Below are positions 21,542-34,445 of a stretch of DNA of 64,000 nt, piece by piece. The notes below the pieces were generated by a model. The model did not search any database, was not told where the DNA came from, and saw only the letters and a list, made by a program, of their open reading frames with translations. The stretch covers positions 6,758,001-6,822,000 of the forward strand of contig OZ316894.1 in NCBI GenBank assembly GCA_973895155.1. Reading direction: 5' to 3'. Within the stretch, counting starts at the first letter, position 1, and the number at the start of each line of letters is the position of its first letter. Source of the DNA: Marsupella aquatica. Lineage: Eukaryota > Marchantiophyta. The position numbers and the translations under genes were made by a program.

Positions 21542-22530
21542 TCAAAACGATTTTAGAACTATATCGATTGCGCGTCTAGACTCACCATGATAGTAGTCAA
21601 TCGATCCGTCCATCTGCTGCCTGCTCGTCTTTGGGTGCTCCTGAATCTCAGATATCGTGGAACCGCGAACCCTGAAAATTGGGAAAGAACCCTCCATCAC
21701 CGAGACACCAAGAATCCAAGTACTGTACTCAACGCCCTCGCTGTTCCTTTTTGTGTCGTCGACTAGCTTGGCCGTCCAACCCAACTGCTCAAAATCTAAT
21801 TGAAAATGAGCACTTAATTAACGAAGAAAGAAAGAGTGAACAGACGGTGACCACGGGGAAATTCTTAACTGAAGGCATCAGGGACATAAGTAATCTGGCA
21901 CGCCTCTGATTTGTCTCAAGAACAGAACATCAATGAAAAGAAAATTTAAAATAATCTTCTCCAGTTATGTGAAAAATAATAATACCGGGGACAAAGCCAG
22001 CCAATCTTTGCAAAATAAAAATTGATTACTTCATATCGTCCCTCGTACCCAAACACAGATCTCAGAACGGGTGGAACGTAGTGCGAATCCCGAAGTTTGG
22101 GAAAGATGAGTCGATGTCAGATAGGGTGGAACGTAGTGCGAATCCCGAAGATTGCGAAAGATGAGTCTATCAACGAGACACCAAGTACTGTATTGAATGC
22201 CCTCTCTGTTCCTTTCATGTGTGTAGTCGACTTGTCCGTCCAACCCAACTGCTCAACATTTTGTTCAGGACTAAGCACGTCACTTACCTACAAAGAAATA
22301 GTGAACAGAGGGTGACCAAAGGAAAATTAATCTACAAAGGAAGAGTGAACAGAGGACCAAAGGAAAATTCCCGCCTGTGATTTGTCCCAATTTGAAACAA
22401 TCGAAAAGATAAAACCAGCGAATCTCTGCAACTAAAAAGTTGATTATTTCGTATCGTCCCTTGTACCCAAACAGTGAGACAATCTTTTTTTTTTGCCTCG
22501 AAAGAACTAAACGAAATCCATTCATAAAGC
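21542..22530 (-). repeat. Tandemly duplicated, coding-like segments of unknown identity
   Basis: Related blocks lie at about 21670-21790, 22090-22260, 22020-22070 and 22440-22490. On the minus strand two copies read EQLGWTAKLVDDTKRNSEGV and EQLGWTDKSTTHMKGTERAF. Two others read VFGYEGRYEVINF and LFGYKGRYEIINF. A smaller repeat of 55 bp (GGGTGGAACGTAGTGCGAATCCCGAAG) starts at 22069 and 22124. The conservation at the peptide level suggests exons of a duplicated gene, now broken. I do not recognise the family. Confidence 0.4.
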
Positions 22531-25500
22531 CAGGCGTACAAAACGGAGGCCCAAAAAGACACCAACCACGTGGACCTAGGTCGAAGTGCTACAACCGGGG
22601 AAGCCGGACCGTCATTGATACAATCTTCATCTTGTATTAGTGCTCTCGATACTAGCCTACCATGCGCGATTGAGTGTCTGATCATGTACGTACTTACATT
22701 GTGGTCTGTAGTGACGAGAGCCAAAGTAGTTTCCTTTTCTCAAGTACATTACGTCTCTGGCAGGTACCAAATGAAGTTCAAGAGAGAACATCAATTGAAA
22801 ACGAATTTGATTCCATCCAATCCGTCTATGTATTTTCCCGGAGAGGCCTGCATATGTATGACTATGGAAATTGTAGTACTAACTTTAGGCAATAAAAAAG
22901 TATTCCAACTCTTCGAGAAAATACGTAGACGGAGAAAAAATACATAGATAGAGAAAAAATGACTTTTTTGGCTGCAGATTCTTTCTACTGACTATATGTG
23001 TGCTTGAATGAATCAAGGACTTGGTGGGAAAAAACTATCAGATGCTGCATGTGTGAGAGTCCCTTGGAGAGGCCAATCTTTTAAATCTTTAGGGATTTTA
23101 TGTTAGTTACTACAATCGCCCTGGGTGTGCTATTTGGGCAGAGAGAATTTGAAACATTAAGTGGGAGACTAGTTGGTTAGCGGCTCACTTTCACTGTGGA
23201 TGGATAGGATTTGATTTTGGAGCAATTTGACAAGCTCTCAATTAGATCACTGACCTGAAGGGGGCCAGAAATAACTCTAATTTTCTCTCAAATGATCCCA
23301 TTGACATTGATTTCCAAAGACCCAAGACAGCCTACCATCTCAAATTGCTTCAGAAACAAATTTCAGGTCATGAAAAACTCATTCCTTGAATGCATTGATT
23401 AATAACTAATTCCAACTTCTTTGATAAATTAAAACACCATAATTATGCAAAGAAACAAGGAATCCACTGATTAATTGCATGTTGGACACCCAACTGGACA
23501 ACTGATAATATGCGCATGTTGGAAGAAATGAATCTTCAGCAAGATTTGTTATCTTGTCCTATGGCCATGTCCTAGTCCCCTGTCTCCTGTAGTCCCCAGA
23601 AGAGAGCCTGCAGAGCCATGAGGCAAGGTCAACCAAGAGGAAACAAAACCTGAGATTCTAATGTTCAAAAGATGTGCTATTGTCTATGTGGGTAACTCAG
23701 GAAGGTTCTGATATGATCTTGGCCGGGGCACTCCCAAAACTCCAAATATCATATGAGAAAGAAGTCTCAGGAGTTTTGCTCATTCTAGGAAAGTACGTAG
23801 TACAGAAAATTCCCGAGAGGAGCCAGGGTGACCATTAAAAAAACCCATTTTTTATTCCAAAATTGAAAACTATTTTCATTTAATACCCTTTCACTCTCAT
23901 GCCACATTCATTGAATCGTAGTGTTTTTAGTTAGTATAAACCAGTTACTTACTTTGCATAGATTGAGTAAAGGAAAATTGTTATATTTGAATAGTGGAAA
24001 CTAAAAAATTTGAATGACAAAGTGGATAGAATTTGTTAAAAGTGACATTTTTATGATACACTTGAATTAATCAACTATTAGTCCGGGGACCCCTTGTTGA
24101 TCCAAGGAATGGGTGTCTGATCAAGTAATTCTCTCGTCATGGTTAGAGAAAGTTCTCTCCTTGTTCAGCTGCTTGGATCCTCTTGGATTTAATTGGCCAT
24201 CCCAATCCTAGCTCGGCTGACGTTGTAAGAATAAGAAACGTTGTAGTGAGTGGAAGCTTGTTATGTAGGCTTGCAAGGAAATCAATTTGCCATTACATGT
24301 TTGTGGGGAAGGTTCCATGTGCAATTTTAAACTGCTTGTGGGACATGGTTTCTCCATCCATTTGATAGAAAGAATTTAGATCAAAGGTGCATTTTTGCAG
24401 TTAGGATGTGTATTCTTGTGCAATAATTGTTTGTCTTATACGTTAGGTCTTTAGTTGATTTGATCGAGTCCTTTGAAAGAGACTAAACCTATCCTTAAAG
24501 GTTGTGCATCTTTTTGTGCAAGTTTAGATTAAAAAAAATCTATCCCTGAAACTCAACCAGGCATGAGTACGTGGTGCAGATAGAGTTTTTCAATCTAAAC
24601 TTTCAGAAACACTAAAACTTTGCAAGACAAGTAGAAAGAAGTACGAAAAGCTTTCAATTTCAAAAATAGCTCAATTTCTTTTTGCCACTCACATATCAAA
24701 TCCCAGTTTTTCAAAGCTATATAGTCTGAGTGACTTGGAAAGGTGCATCCCTGATGCACCATTGATTGAATTTCCAAATAGGTCTATTATGTACTTATAT
24801 CCATTTCAACTCCTCTCAAGGATAATCTTCTTGAAAATATAGATTTTATAACTCCAATGTCCCTCTTCTCTCTACAGTGAATGAATGTTGCTTGAATGTC
24901 ATGCAACCACCACCCACTCAAAATTTTCTATTCATTATTTTGATCATTGTCAGACTCATTGTAAGGTTATGAAGCTTGCATTATTTTAGCCAAAAGGACT
25001 TCGATACTAGAAATCCTGCCAATTGCCGGAGTGAAATCGCCATTTCTTTGGTCTGTCTCCAAAAAGGACTACTCTTGGGATTCTAATGTGGAAATTTGAT
25101 CTCTAATTTACTTTACATAAAAGCTTATATTATTAGAAGCTACTATCTTGCTGGGGTGGTGGATTGCCAAAAACTGTAAAACATTGTGCTATCCAAATAG
25201 GTTTTGTTTTGTGACATTAGCTAAAATTTTGAAAAGCTAAGAATGTCAAAATGTTAGTTATCCTCGATAAATCTATAGTAGAAATATGGGATTTAATTTT
25301 TGCTTTGATTTAGAAAAATGTAAATTATGAAATTAGGTATTGAACTTCTAATATTTAAAGTGAGCTTGACTCACAAAGTTATAAGTCAATGCATCTTTCA
25401 AATTGGCAACATGAGGCTTAGATTGTCTGGGCACAAACAATCACAAAAAAATAAAATTGCTGGCAAATGGAGCACAGGCATGGAATTTTGAGATGGCGCA

Positions 25501-26785
25501 TCAAAAGCTCAAGGAGTAGCAAGTCTGCCTAGCATTGGATGACAATATGGCACCCTACTGCTATGGTAGTATGATTTAACAGGTAGTTATTATTAAGTAG
25601 TTATTCAACTTATTTTCACTGGTAAACACTTACATATATGCTTTTGGTGAAATAAATTAGGTGTTCCAATTAAAATTTTGGAATGAATTTTAATTTTTTG
25701 CTGAAATTACAATTGTAACTAAAAAAGTTATAAGTGAACTTTAAGTCATTTCATTCTTTGCATTTTTAATTTTCTTACATCCTCTTTTGAGAGCATGGCT
25801 CCTAACATGATGGAGGGCAGTTATTGGACTCACAAATATGAATATTTTTGTTTGTTGCAAGTGCTGCTGATGTGGCACACTCCTGTGCCAGTGAATTGCA
25901 AAGGACCCCTCATAGGGGTCCGTAAATATTATTTCTAAATGAGCTCAGCAGTTTTTATTGGGTAAAAACTGCATTTATGTTTACGTGAATATGTATTTAT
26001 GGAAGTAGCATGAAGAAAAAAATTGAAAATTTATTTGTGAAAAATGAAGTACACTTTTTCACAAAATTTGATATCCCAACTATAGCACACGTTTCACATA
26101 TTAAGAACTTTCCACAACCATGGCCTTTTTTCACCGTCGCCACTAACATAAATAAGGGGTAGTACTACTTAATAATCATGATCCATCATCAACCATGTGT
26201 AAGTACAATATTGGTGGTTTTCATTAGCTTCCAATTTCTTTTAAAGGGGTTGGTTGAATATGGCCAGTTTGCATGAGAAAGATTGGTCAGGCCGGAAGTT
26301 TTCTTAGCCTTATCGTCATAAGGTGAAGAAAACATGAGCCACCTGTAAAATTAGAGCTCTCTATTCAGGTCGCCGCATCTGTCATTCCTTGAGAGATTAA
26401 CTTGCAGAAACACTGCTGAGAGACTGCCCATTCCACGCTCGCATTTTCAGACCCTGTCGGCAGGAACTAGTCTAAGGAATTTTAAAACAGGGATTTCAAG
26501 TTGGACAGCTAGGACAGCGAGTGTTTTCTTATGGGAACTTCACTACAACAGTGGCAAGGCCAATTTTGGTGGTCTCCACAACATGCAATGCGAGCCACCT
26601 CTGAAGATACTCTTCTCTGTCGATTGATGAAGTTTGGTCACTTCCAATCAACTGGGTGAACCAAAAAATAATATTTTGAACACAGTCTGCATAAAAAGTG
26701 GGGGATCTTGAGGCTGAGTCGTGGCAATTCTGTCAATCAAAACCCAGAACTGCTGGAAAGAAGTACTTCACATGAGGACTTTTGC
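22531..26785. other. Intergenic, no gene seen
   Basis: This 4.2-kb AT-rich stretch separates the two PIN genes. No ORF is convincing. It includes a dispersed repeat at 25360-25600. Its right end (from about 26550) is the duplicated 3' flank of the PIN genes. Confidence 0.6.
25360..25600 (+). repeat. Dispersed repeat, copy A
   Basis: Shares CTTGACTCACAAAGTTAT, CAAATTGGCAACATGAGGCT, GCTGGCAAATGGAGCA and CTATGGTAG in the same order with 54236-54620. Copy B has about 135 bp extra between the first and second half. There are no coding motifs; it is probably a decayed transposon fragment. Confidence 0.7.
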
Positions 26786-29465
26786 TTACGCTCCTAAGCC
26801 CAGTAACAGGTTCAGAGCAATGGCAAAGGGAAAGAATATCGCGGTCTGGAACCATACCCTGCACAGCAAGACATTATTCAGTTCTAGACTGGACTTGTTG
26901 AGAATGTATGTATCTCATGTTTCTAGCGGCAGTTCCTTTTCATCATGCACTCACTGTTGAATTTCCTACTATTCCATGCTAAGACTCGACGTCGTTCCTT
27001 TCTCTTACCGGGTTAGTTACAAATCCAAGAAATGAACAGTAAACAGAAATTATAAACCGTAGACTAGAATCACTTGACTAAATGTGAGAAGGAGGGAGAA
27101 CGTACGCAGTACTTAAGATGTCAGCATGGACGTTGTATTGGCTTGCCAACACGAAGCTCATGAGCGCTTGGGGAACCATTGCCTGCATTAGAGAAGGTAA
27201 AGACCGGATAATTATTAGGCGAAAGTTGATAATTGGAATTCCATTCTTCAACTCCTTATTTCGGTTGGGACCAGCCTTTCTTCATCAACCTGTACGTAAT
27301 TCAGTTCACTTCAAATCAATGTATTTCTCCTTTACGATGTATTCCGTTTCAATGTGAAAAAAAATTTAAAATAAATTATAAAGTGAACTGATTGATGGCG
27401 TCGATGGTAAGTCTCTTGCCAAGCTTTCTGCTACCTTAGAAAATCACTTACTTGCAAGACCGCGACACGGAACATATTGCCACGGAGACCAACGGCACAG
27501 GAGATCATGGCCATGCCACCAGGTGCTACTATGAACCGCAAACCTACACCCAAAAGGGTCTTCTGTATCCCACCAGCAAAGAGTTTTGGCGCTACGCACA
27601 TGTTCATACCTTCACATAGGAAAATAGACCAGCTTATGATCAACAAGTCAAGTTACAATTACAGGTCTAATTCGGGAAGACTTTAATAGACTTCAGAACC
27701 TCACGCCGTGTGCAAGCGTCCTCTCCAATGATTCCGCATGAAAATGTCTCTCAATCTATATCGAATGGCTCTTTAGCTTAGGACGTTAATGAAGTCCCTT
27801 CTTTGTAACAAGAGTACTATCATGGAGCAATAGTTTCCCTACTCGAGACTTTAGTACTAAGAGATAAGTACGCAAAGCTTTCGCTGGTGCAAATGCGAAA
27901 GCTGGTAGAATTTCAGAAGGCGGATGATTCTAAAGACGTCCAACATCATTTGATTTACAACGGAGCATATTCGAGAGCTTTCCAACTTACCGACCATGAA
28001 CATGCAAATTCCAAGGGAGCTATCGGCCATCAGATCAATAAATGACTTCAATATAGCTGGTAATGCTTTTCCCTCATTGAATCTGGAGATGAAAAGAAGC
28101 AACTTAGTAATTCCGAATTGTCTCTAGATAATGTGAGAGATCATGATGCTCGAACGACTTCTACCTGTGTTAGATTTCATCCTCCAAGTGTCTTCTGTAA
28201 TAATCGGAGCTCAAAGCTGATCTATATATTAACCACCTAGTCGAGTAGACTCGGACTTGGCCTGGGCCAGGCCAATTTTGGTTTTGAGGATAGTTAAGCG
28301 GAGGGAATACGTGCTGTCCAGAGGTCTTTCGCGTGCATACCATAATGCCACGAGAGCTGGCCCCAGACGCAGGGCCCTTTCCATACAGATACATTGAGCC
28401 ATCACCCTGGTAACGTGTCTGATCGGGTGACTTAGATCATTGGTTCAGATTGCATCCTGAGGGAGTCTTAGTCACCCCATAAACAGAGAATCTAGCTTTC
28501 CCAGAACTCAAACATGCAGACTGCAATTTCAAACCTCTCATAAATGCACAGAACAATTATGTTACCGAAGGCAGGTCACTAAGGTCAGACCAACAGACGC
28601 TGGATAATCCTTGGAAAATTAAGTACCAACATTACTAATTGTATCCTTACTTGAAATTTAAAAGCGAATAGGTAAATCCGACGATGCTCGCCCACACAAT
28701 CGGCGCCCAAAGTAACTTTAACAACACAGTCTGCGCAATCTTCTTGGCAGCTTGGCTTTTTGTCGACTTTACCTTCACCACACCTGTCTCAGCGTAATTT
28801 GCGTGCAGCCCTTCAGGCTCGGTCCCAGCATCTTGTGGTATGTGTATGACAATTTTACCATCCGCTACCCCTGGCTGCTGCTGCTGCCCTTCACCTTGTT
28901 CACGATCTCTCACTGAAGAAGAAATCTTTTGCCACTGATCAGTAACAATATCCACCTTCACCTCAGATTCTTTCGAGCTTGTGTACACAGCTTTCTGGAT
29001 TTCCAATAGGAGGATGCAGACACCATACCACAGCAAGCCCTGCATGAAGACCAGGGCAGAGACATCTTTGGCACTGCCTGGGTAGAGGGACGTCAGAAGA
29101 GGAGTACCGATGAGTACAGTATTTGTCATTGTAGCCAGATTGAACAGCAAACTCACCCAAGCCAAGGATTGATGCGATGACGTTGATCGACAGAAGCAGC
29201 CGATACACAGAACGAACAACACGGCAACTTTGAAAATAGTATCTGCGGCGATGAGCTTCAGGTCCATTTGGTAGGGATTGTTGGTACCGATCATGCGGAA
29301 AACGAGAAACGGAAGTGAAAATTTGCTAACAAAGCCACCAATGCCCCCATAGGTCTGCTCATGAGGAAGGATTTGCAGCTTTGAGGATGCATAGCCCAGC
29401 CCTATGCACAGATACAAGGGAACAACTGCATTCACAAGATCAACTAGAGCCGATCCGCTCACCAT
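26786..29465 (-). CDS. PIN: PIN-family auxin efflux carrier, short-loop type (copy 2)
   Basis: Five minus-strand exons join in phase: 29465-28651, 28082-27991, 27609-27452, 27182-27106 and 26858-26786, giving 404 residues. Exons 2-5 are 92, 158, 77 and 73 nt, exactly as in the copy 8.8 kb away. N-terminal helices: VVPLYLCIGLGYASSK, NNPYQMDLKLIAADT and LFNLATMTNTVLIGTPLL, close to the canonical NTLVMGIPLL. The hydrophilic loop is about residues 161-245 and Gln-rich (GEGQQQQPGV). C-terminal helices include LLGVGLRFIVAPGG and AMVPQALMSFVLASQYNVHA. The protein ends LNLLLGLGA. Membrane location (ER or plasma membrane) cannot be read from sequence, though short loops are often ER-type. The start at 29465 is the only in-frame ATG at this end. 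Confidence 0.92.
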
Positions 29466-29620
29466 GATTGCAATTGAGCCCTTCCTCGGCAGATTCCTGA
29501 ACCATAAGCTTGCCGCTTGGACAATTCCACACGATCCTACGAATTTCGCTTTACCGTTAATTGTGGTGACGGCCTAAGTTCGTAGGATTTGTCTTACCGG
29601 TACGTAGTTCAGACCACGTT

Positions 29621-29630
29621 CACTTTTATA
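29621..29630 (-). promoter_or_regulatory. TATA box of PIN copy 2
   Basis: TATAAAAGTG on the minus strand lies about 155 bp upstream of the start codon at 29465, a normal distance for a plant promoter with a short leader. Confidence 0.55.
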
Positions 29631-29759
29631 GTCATGTCATTCTAACAGTTGTGGACTCTGCATTGAAAGTGGGAACCGCCTCCATGGACGAAAGCGTTCT
29701 CCACGTACAACTCGCGAATTATATCCATCTACAGGCAAAAATGCACCCACCTGTTATCC

Positions 29760-30055
29760 TGCATCAGAAATATAAAGAAAGAACTCAAGGAGAAGGTTGT
29801 TCGTTCTCGATAACGTCAGCTAAACTTCTGTACGGCTAATCTTACGGTGACGGGCCTCACCATAAGAAATTCACATCTATGGAAAGTTGGCATCCATCCT
29901 AGGGAAGTATCTTCTTACCACACCTTTTATTCCGCAACAGAAACTGTGATACTAAAGAAAATCATATGTTGTGCATCTTGCAACTCGGTAAGGGCAACAC
30001 CTGGCTAGTCTGGAGCGCGTTAGCAGTGGACTCGGAACAAGCAAACTTTGAATTC
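29760..30055. repeat. Upstream flank shared by the two PIN genes
   Basis: Resembles 21120-21430 in order and words, for example GTCTGGAGCGCGTTAGCAGTGGACTCGGAACAAG versus the same with a few changes near 21370-21405 (only parts are quoted in phase). With the shared 3' flanks (17500-17640 and 26560-26690), this marks a duplicated block of about 3.5-4 kb. Confidence 0.65.
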
Positions 30056-30732
30056 CACAGATACTTGAAATTATAAGAATGCAGAAAGCCACAGGATGAA
30101 TAGTTTGACTGCTGTATGTCGTCCACATGATGCTGTATCTTCGACACAAGCCAGATTTTACGGAGGAGAATATTTTCTGCTGGATCCTTTAACCGAGCCG
30201 TGGCCCCCGGCATGCTCTGTCACGCACAAACATGAAATGATCGAATCGCAGTATGAACACATCAGGCTTACGCTGAAGATGGCAAGGCACCATTCCAATA
30301 CCAGCAAAGCACGGCAGGCATGTTCTCAAGGTGGCAAGCGGCCTTTCAAATACCGGACGAGTACAGTTTGAGAAGGGGAAACTGAAAACGCGCTAGAAAC
30401 CTTTCGAGTCAGTAACTTGTAGCCCTGATAGTTATTAGTTCCTAAGATTCCGATTTACTTTCATGTTCAATTTATCAATTCCAACATCATTTGAGTTGAC
30501 ATTCTTCACTCAATCACCTCAAAATCATGAAATACACAATTGATAAATTAAGATTGAAAATGGCCATGATCAGCAGTATTAATCAAACAAAGAATTAACT
30601 TCCTGAAGATGTATAGTACATGTCCATCAGCCCTTACACCGATAGCACAACTCTATGTAGAATAGACTCATTAAATCTAATTAAACAACCCCATCATCGT
30701 AAACTTCCTTCAAATCTGTTCCAAAATTTCCG

Positions 30733-31122
30733 ATGGATGTCGAAAGCCAGAGAGACGTGATCAATAGCGTACTCTCACATTCAATCAAACAGTCCATCGC
30801 CGCAAAAGTTGCATCAGAGATTCACAATCATTATGGGCAATCCGTCCATCTTCTCCTGCATGGAGTACAGCTGCTTACGAAGCTCCCCAGTCTACCGCAG
30901 CTGCGCACCATTGGCTGCTCAAATACCAGCGCACCGCTATTTCAAAGCTGCAATGGCGACAAATCAAGAATATATTGTGTACCATTAAAGGTAATCCTTT
31001 GGCCCTCAACAGATGAGCAGTTCGAACGATCTATGAGACTGCGGGACCTAAAAAGTGGGAAAAGATCATTCAATCATCAGTTCATCATTGAGATACCGAA
31101 AGCCAGGCACTGTTCGTACTGA
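30733..31122 (+). CDS. Orphan ORF, 129 aa
   Basis: An ATG-initiated frame begins MDVESQRDVINSVLSHSIKQ and stops at 31122. Composition is protein-like, with an amphipathic first half (SIAAKVASEIHNHYGQSVHL), but I recognise no family. AAG|GTAATC at about 30989 could be a splice donor, so only the first 86 codons might be exon. No TATA box or neighbour supports it. It may be a small gene, an exon or chance. Confidence 0.25.
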   Translation: MDVESQRDVINSVLSHSIKQSIAAKVASEIHNHYGQSVHLLLHGVQLLTKLPSLPQLRTIGCSNTSAPLFQSCNGDKSRIYCVPLKVILWPSTDEQFERSMRLRDLKSGKRSFNHQFIIEIPKARHCSY

Positions 31123-31779
31123 ATCGTCAGGGCCCTAAAAGTATCGGTTCTTTGTCGGCACGGACTAATGAGCTCCACTCGGCATGTCGAGGTTCGAACT
31201 TGGTTTACGGGAAATGAGAAGATGCTTTCGAAGACGTACGAGTGACATTTTCCGGTCGCACGACTGTCAACGATCGGTGGATATGTAAATGTGGCCGAGA
31301 TCTCGTGTCTTGACCAATCAACCCCTTCACTCAGGCCGTCATATTTTTTCCCCCTTGACATGACGAGTCGAATGTCGTACTTCCCAGCGCAAAATTGATG
31401 CAACCTTCCAGTTCCCCAAAAAGGTGACCTCTACTTTTGCATCTTTTGCATCTTTTGCAAGTGGGTGTTGTGTTTGCATTCAACACTATCGACATGTGCA
31501 GTATGGGGGAACGACGGTAGTGTCAGCCTTTTTGCATGTCAAGGGCACTACGAAAGTCAGTTCTACCTGCTCCCAAAACAATTGGCTTTCGCTCATTCCC
31601 AGAAACTTGCAAGCAGGGTACAAAAGTGGCACGATGACGGTATGCCAGAAAATCAAAATTCTATGACTGTGATTGTATTCAAGTGAACTGGACCGGGAAA
31701 ACTAGTTAAATCCACTATCCCAATCCCTATGCGTTGCCAGTCTCACACGGTAAGGGTCATTAGCCCAATGACTTTGTGT

Positions 31780-32075
31780 TGCACATCAGATGCCAAGTGA
31801 ATATGTGAGAAAAGATGTTGAGAAAGAAAAAAATTATATTGAAGTGAGTAAGCAATGTCTAGGTAAGAAAAAATATCAATTATAAGAGAAAACAAGTCCA
31901 GGTGAGAAAACAATGGTGGAATGAGTAAAAGATGTCCAGGACACAGAACCATTTCAAAGAGACAAAATGATATCCAGATGAGAAAACAATGTCCAGGAGA
32001 CAGAACTATTTCAAAGAGACAAAATGATATCCAGATGAGAAAACAATGTCCAGATGAGAAAAATATGTTGAGACA
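31780..32075 (+). repeat. Degenerate minisatellite, GATGTCNAGGTGAGAAAA type
   Basis: Repeated words GATGTTGAG, GTCCAGGTGAGAAAA and ATCCAGATGAGAAAACAATGTCC recur about every 20-25 bp. Two 45-50 bp stretches are near-identical (CAGAACTATTTCAAAGAGAC and AACCATTTCAAAGAGAC). The same family recurs at 33405-33660, 34170-34445 and 34795-34880. Confidence 0.7.
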
Positions 32076-32343
32076 ATAAATATGTCAAATAAATTAGGCA
32101 AAGATTTCAAGATAAGGCAAGAAAATATAGGCCTGCAGAGATAGTTGGGAGATAGTTGTAGATGCTGTTATGTGTCATATATCCAGGCCATAAAATTGTT
32201 GTGATCATGTTCAAAACTTGTGCCTTGCAAAAAAATGTAGTTGCATAAAAGATAGATACAGCTTCCATGTAATAGGTGTGTCACATGTTTCATTTTGTAA
32301 TTAATAGCCATTTATTATTCTATGATATAATTCGCACATGCAC

Positions 32344-32472
32344 CACATCCCCTAGTAGTCTTTGGTACATAGCTCCCCTTCATTATTGGCTGACATAAAT
32401 TACACAGGTATCACATCCCCTAGTAGTCTATGGTACATAGCTCTTTTTTTTTGGGGGGGGGGGGGGGGGGGG
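32344..32472. repeat. 68-bp direct duplication and 20-nt G run
   Basis: CACATCCCCTAGTAGTCT and TGGTACATAGCTC occur at 32344 and 32412. The second copy runs into eight or nine T and then exactly 20 G (32453-32472). Confidence 0.75.
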
Positions 32473-33404
32473 TGCAGAGGCGGCGAGATCAATTGCTGCT
32501 GCATTGGTGGCATCCAAAGTAGAATAATCACATCAACAACATTTAACATATGGTGCTGTCATCTCTGTCTTAAAAAAGAAGAATCAAGAGAATCAAATCT
32601 CAACAAGTGGGAAAAGTAACCTAGACTAAATTTGCGAACTAGTGTCAACAATCTTTGGTGTAGAATTCAATGGCAGGTGGAGGACAGAGTTGCAAGGAAA
32701 GCCCAAGTGGGTGAGAAATATTTACTTTACAATTATTGATGTTACTACCTGAAACCCTGTGCAAGCTCTCCTCTTTACAGTTTTTGATGCCTATTTTTTA
32801 TGCCTAGGTAAATAGTAAATCAAATCATTGATCACCCTTGCTATTGCTATTTTTCAAGCCTTCAAAAGACGTTTGCACCATTAATAGTATTACCAATACT
32901 AAACATTGGGATGACTAGTGTCTGGAATAATTGATCTCCCCAAAAAAGGGGGCCATTAACGCACAGTTTATCTACATCTATAATTGCCTCGAAAAAGGAC
33001 TTTGGGTCTGCTTACAAACTTGGAAATGGAGGGAATCAACCTAAGCAGTCAGACTACTTTTTAAGTTTTTTGTGTACTCTTGGATTGATTGACCAGAAAG
33101 AATACAGACTATATGAGATGATTCTTATGTACATTCTTATGTGACATCATCTAAATGTATTTTTCTCTTTTATTAAATTACACACATCCCAACTAGAAAC
33201 TTTTGGGGTATGTCAAAATTTTTGGATTTTGCATAGAGTATGATTATATATTACTCTCCCAGGTACCTATCCTGAATACTAAGATAATGGGGAAAAGCCA
33301 CAAGGAGTGAGGGGGGAGAGGGTTGGTTTCCTAAGATAAAGGGAAAAAAGAAGTAAAATAAAGTTGAGTACATGGAAAAACTACAAAGCAAGAAAAGGAT
33401 CTTT

Positions 33405-33660
33405 CCTCAACCCTCATCTAAACATTTTTGCCTCTCCTTGACATCTTTCCCTCCCCTCGACATCTTGCCCTTGCCTGGACAATTTTGCCTCTTATTGACA
33501 TCTAGCCCTTGCCTCGACATCTTGCCCTCACCTCAAAATGTTGCATTCACCTTGACATCCAGCCTTCTACCTCAACATCTTGCCTTCACCTAGAAATCGC
33601 CCTTACCTCAACATCTTGCCCTCACTTGAAATCTTGCCCCTCACCTCAACATCTTTCGAG
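33405..33660 (-). repeat. Minisatellite of the same family, inverted
   Basis: Words CTCGACATCTTGCCCTCACC and CCTCAACATCTTGCC recur about every 20-25 bp. They are the reverse complement of the GATGTCGAGGTGAG unit at 34170-34445, so the two arrays face each other across about 500 bp. Confidence 0.75.
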
Positions 33661-34169
33661 CAACGCAAGGGCATGGGGCTAGTACTTTATAATTATTAAG
33701 TGAACCTCTTCTCAGGTCAAAAATATGTAGTCAAATTGTCGCATTGTATTCATAAATTGTGATGAACCAAGAGTTGGGGTTTAGGCTTCTAGAGTGAAGC
33801 CTCTAAGTAGACCATGACACTAGAGCCCCACCAAAATGAATGTGGATGTAAAGAATGCTATGTGTGTCAAAAGAATGATCATGCATGAATTCTTTTCATT
33901 TCTATTGACATTCGGGTTTGAATGGGCATTCATGCTTGTCTGTAAAATCACCTCTTAATCACAAAATCAGTTTGGTCTTTGTGTACGACTGTGACAAATC
34001 TTTTACTTCGCACTCATCTGTAAAATCAACTCTTTCTCACAGAATAGATTTGTTCTTCCGTATCACAATGAAGACCTTTGCTTACCACGGCAGTGCCTCT
34101 ACAAAGAGGTGATGACATTGTCAAAAAACTTATTTGGACACATGCGGAGTCAAATTATGTTATGTTCAT

Positions 34170-34445
34170 ACTAGCTTGATGTTGCACAAAAGATGTTGAG
34201 GTGAAAAAAGAAAAGATGTCGAGGTGAAGCAAAAATGTTGGTATGAAAAAATTTGTCGATGAGAGAAAAAGTTGACGACGCGAACAAAAGCTATTGGTGT
34301 GAAAACAGTTGTCGATGAGAGAAAAAGACATCAAGGTGAAAAAAAAAGTTGAGGAGAGAAAAGATGGCAAGGTGAGAAAAAGATGTAAAGATGATGAAAA
34401 CATGTCGAGGAGAGAAAATATATCGAGGGTGAGGGAAAGATGCCC
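34170..34445 (+). repeat. Minisatellite of the same family, forward
   Basis: Units such as AGATGTCGAGGTGAAGC, AGATGTTGAGGTGAAAAAAG and CATGTCGAGGAGAGAAAA follow a TTGCACAAAAGATGTTGAGG start. A short further copy lies at 34795-34880 after TTGCACATAAGATGTTGAGG, which suggests a shared left boundary. Confidence 0.75.

Noticed and set aside
31185-31205. GGTTCGAAC, resembling a tRNA B box
   Set aside because: No matching A box, acceptor stem or anticodon arm could be folded around it.
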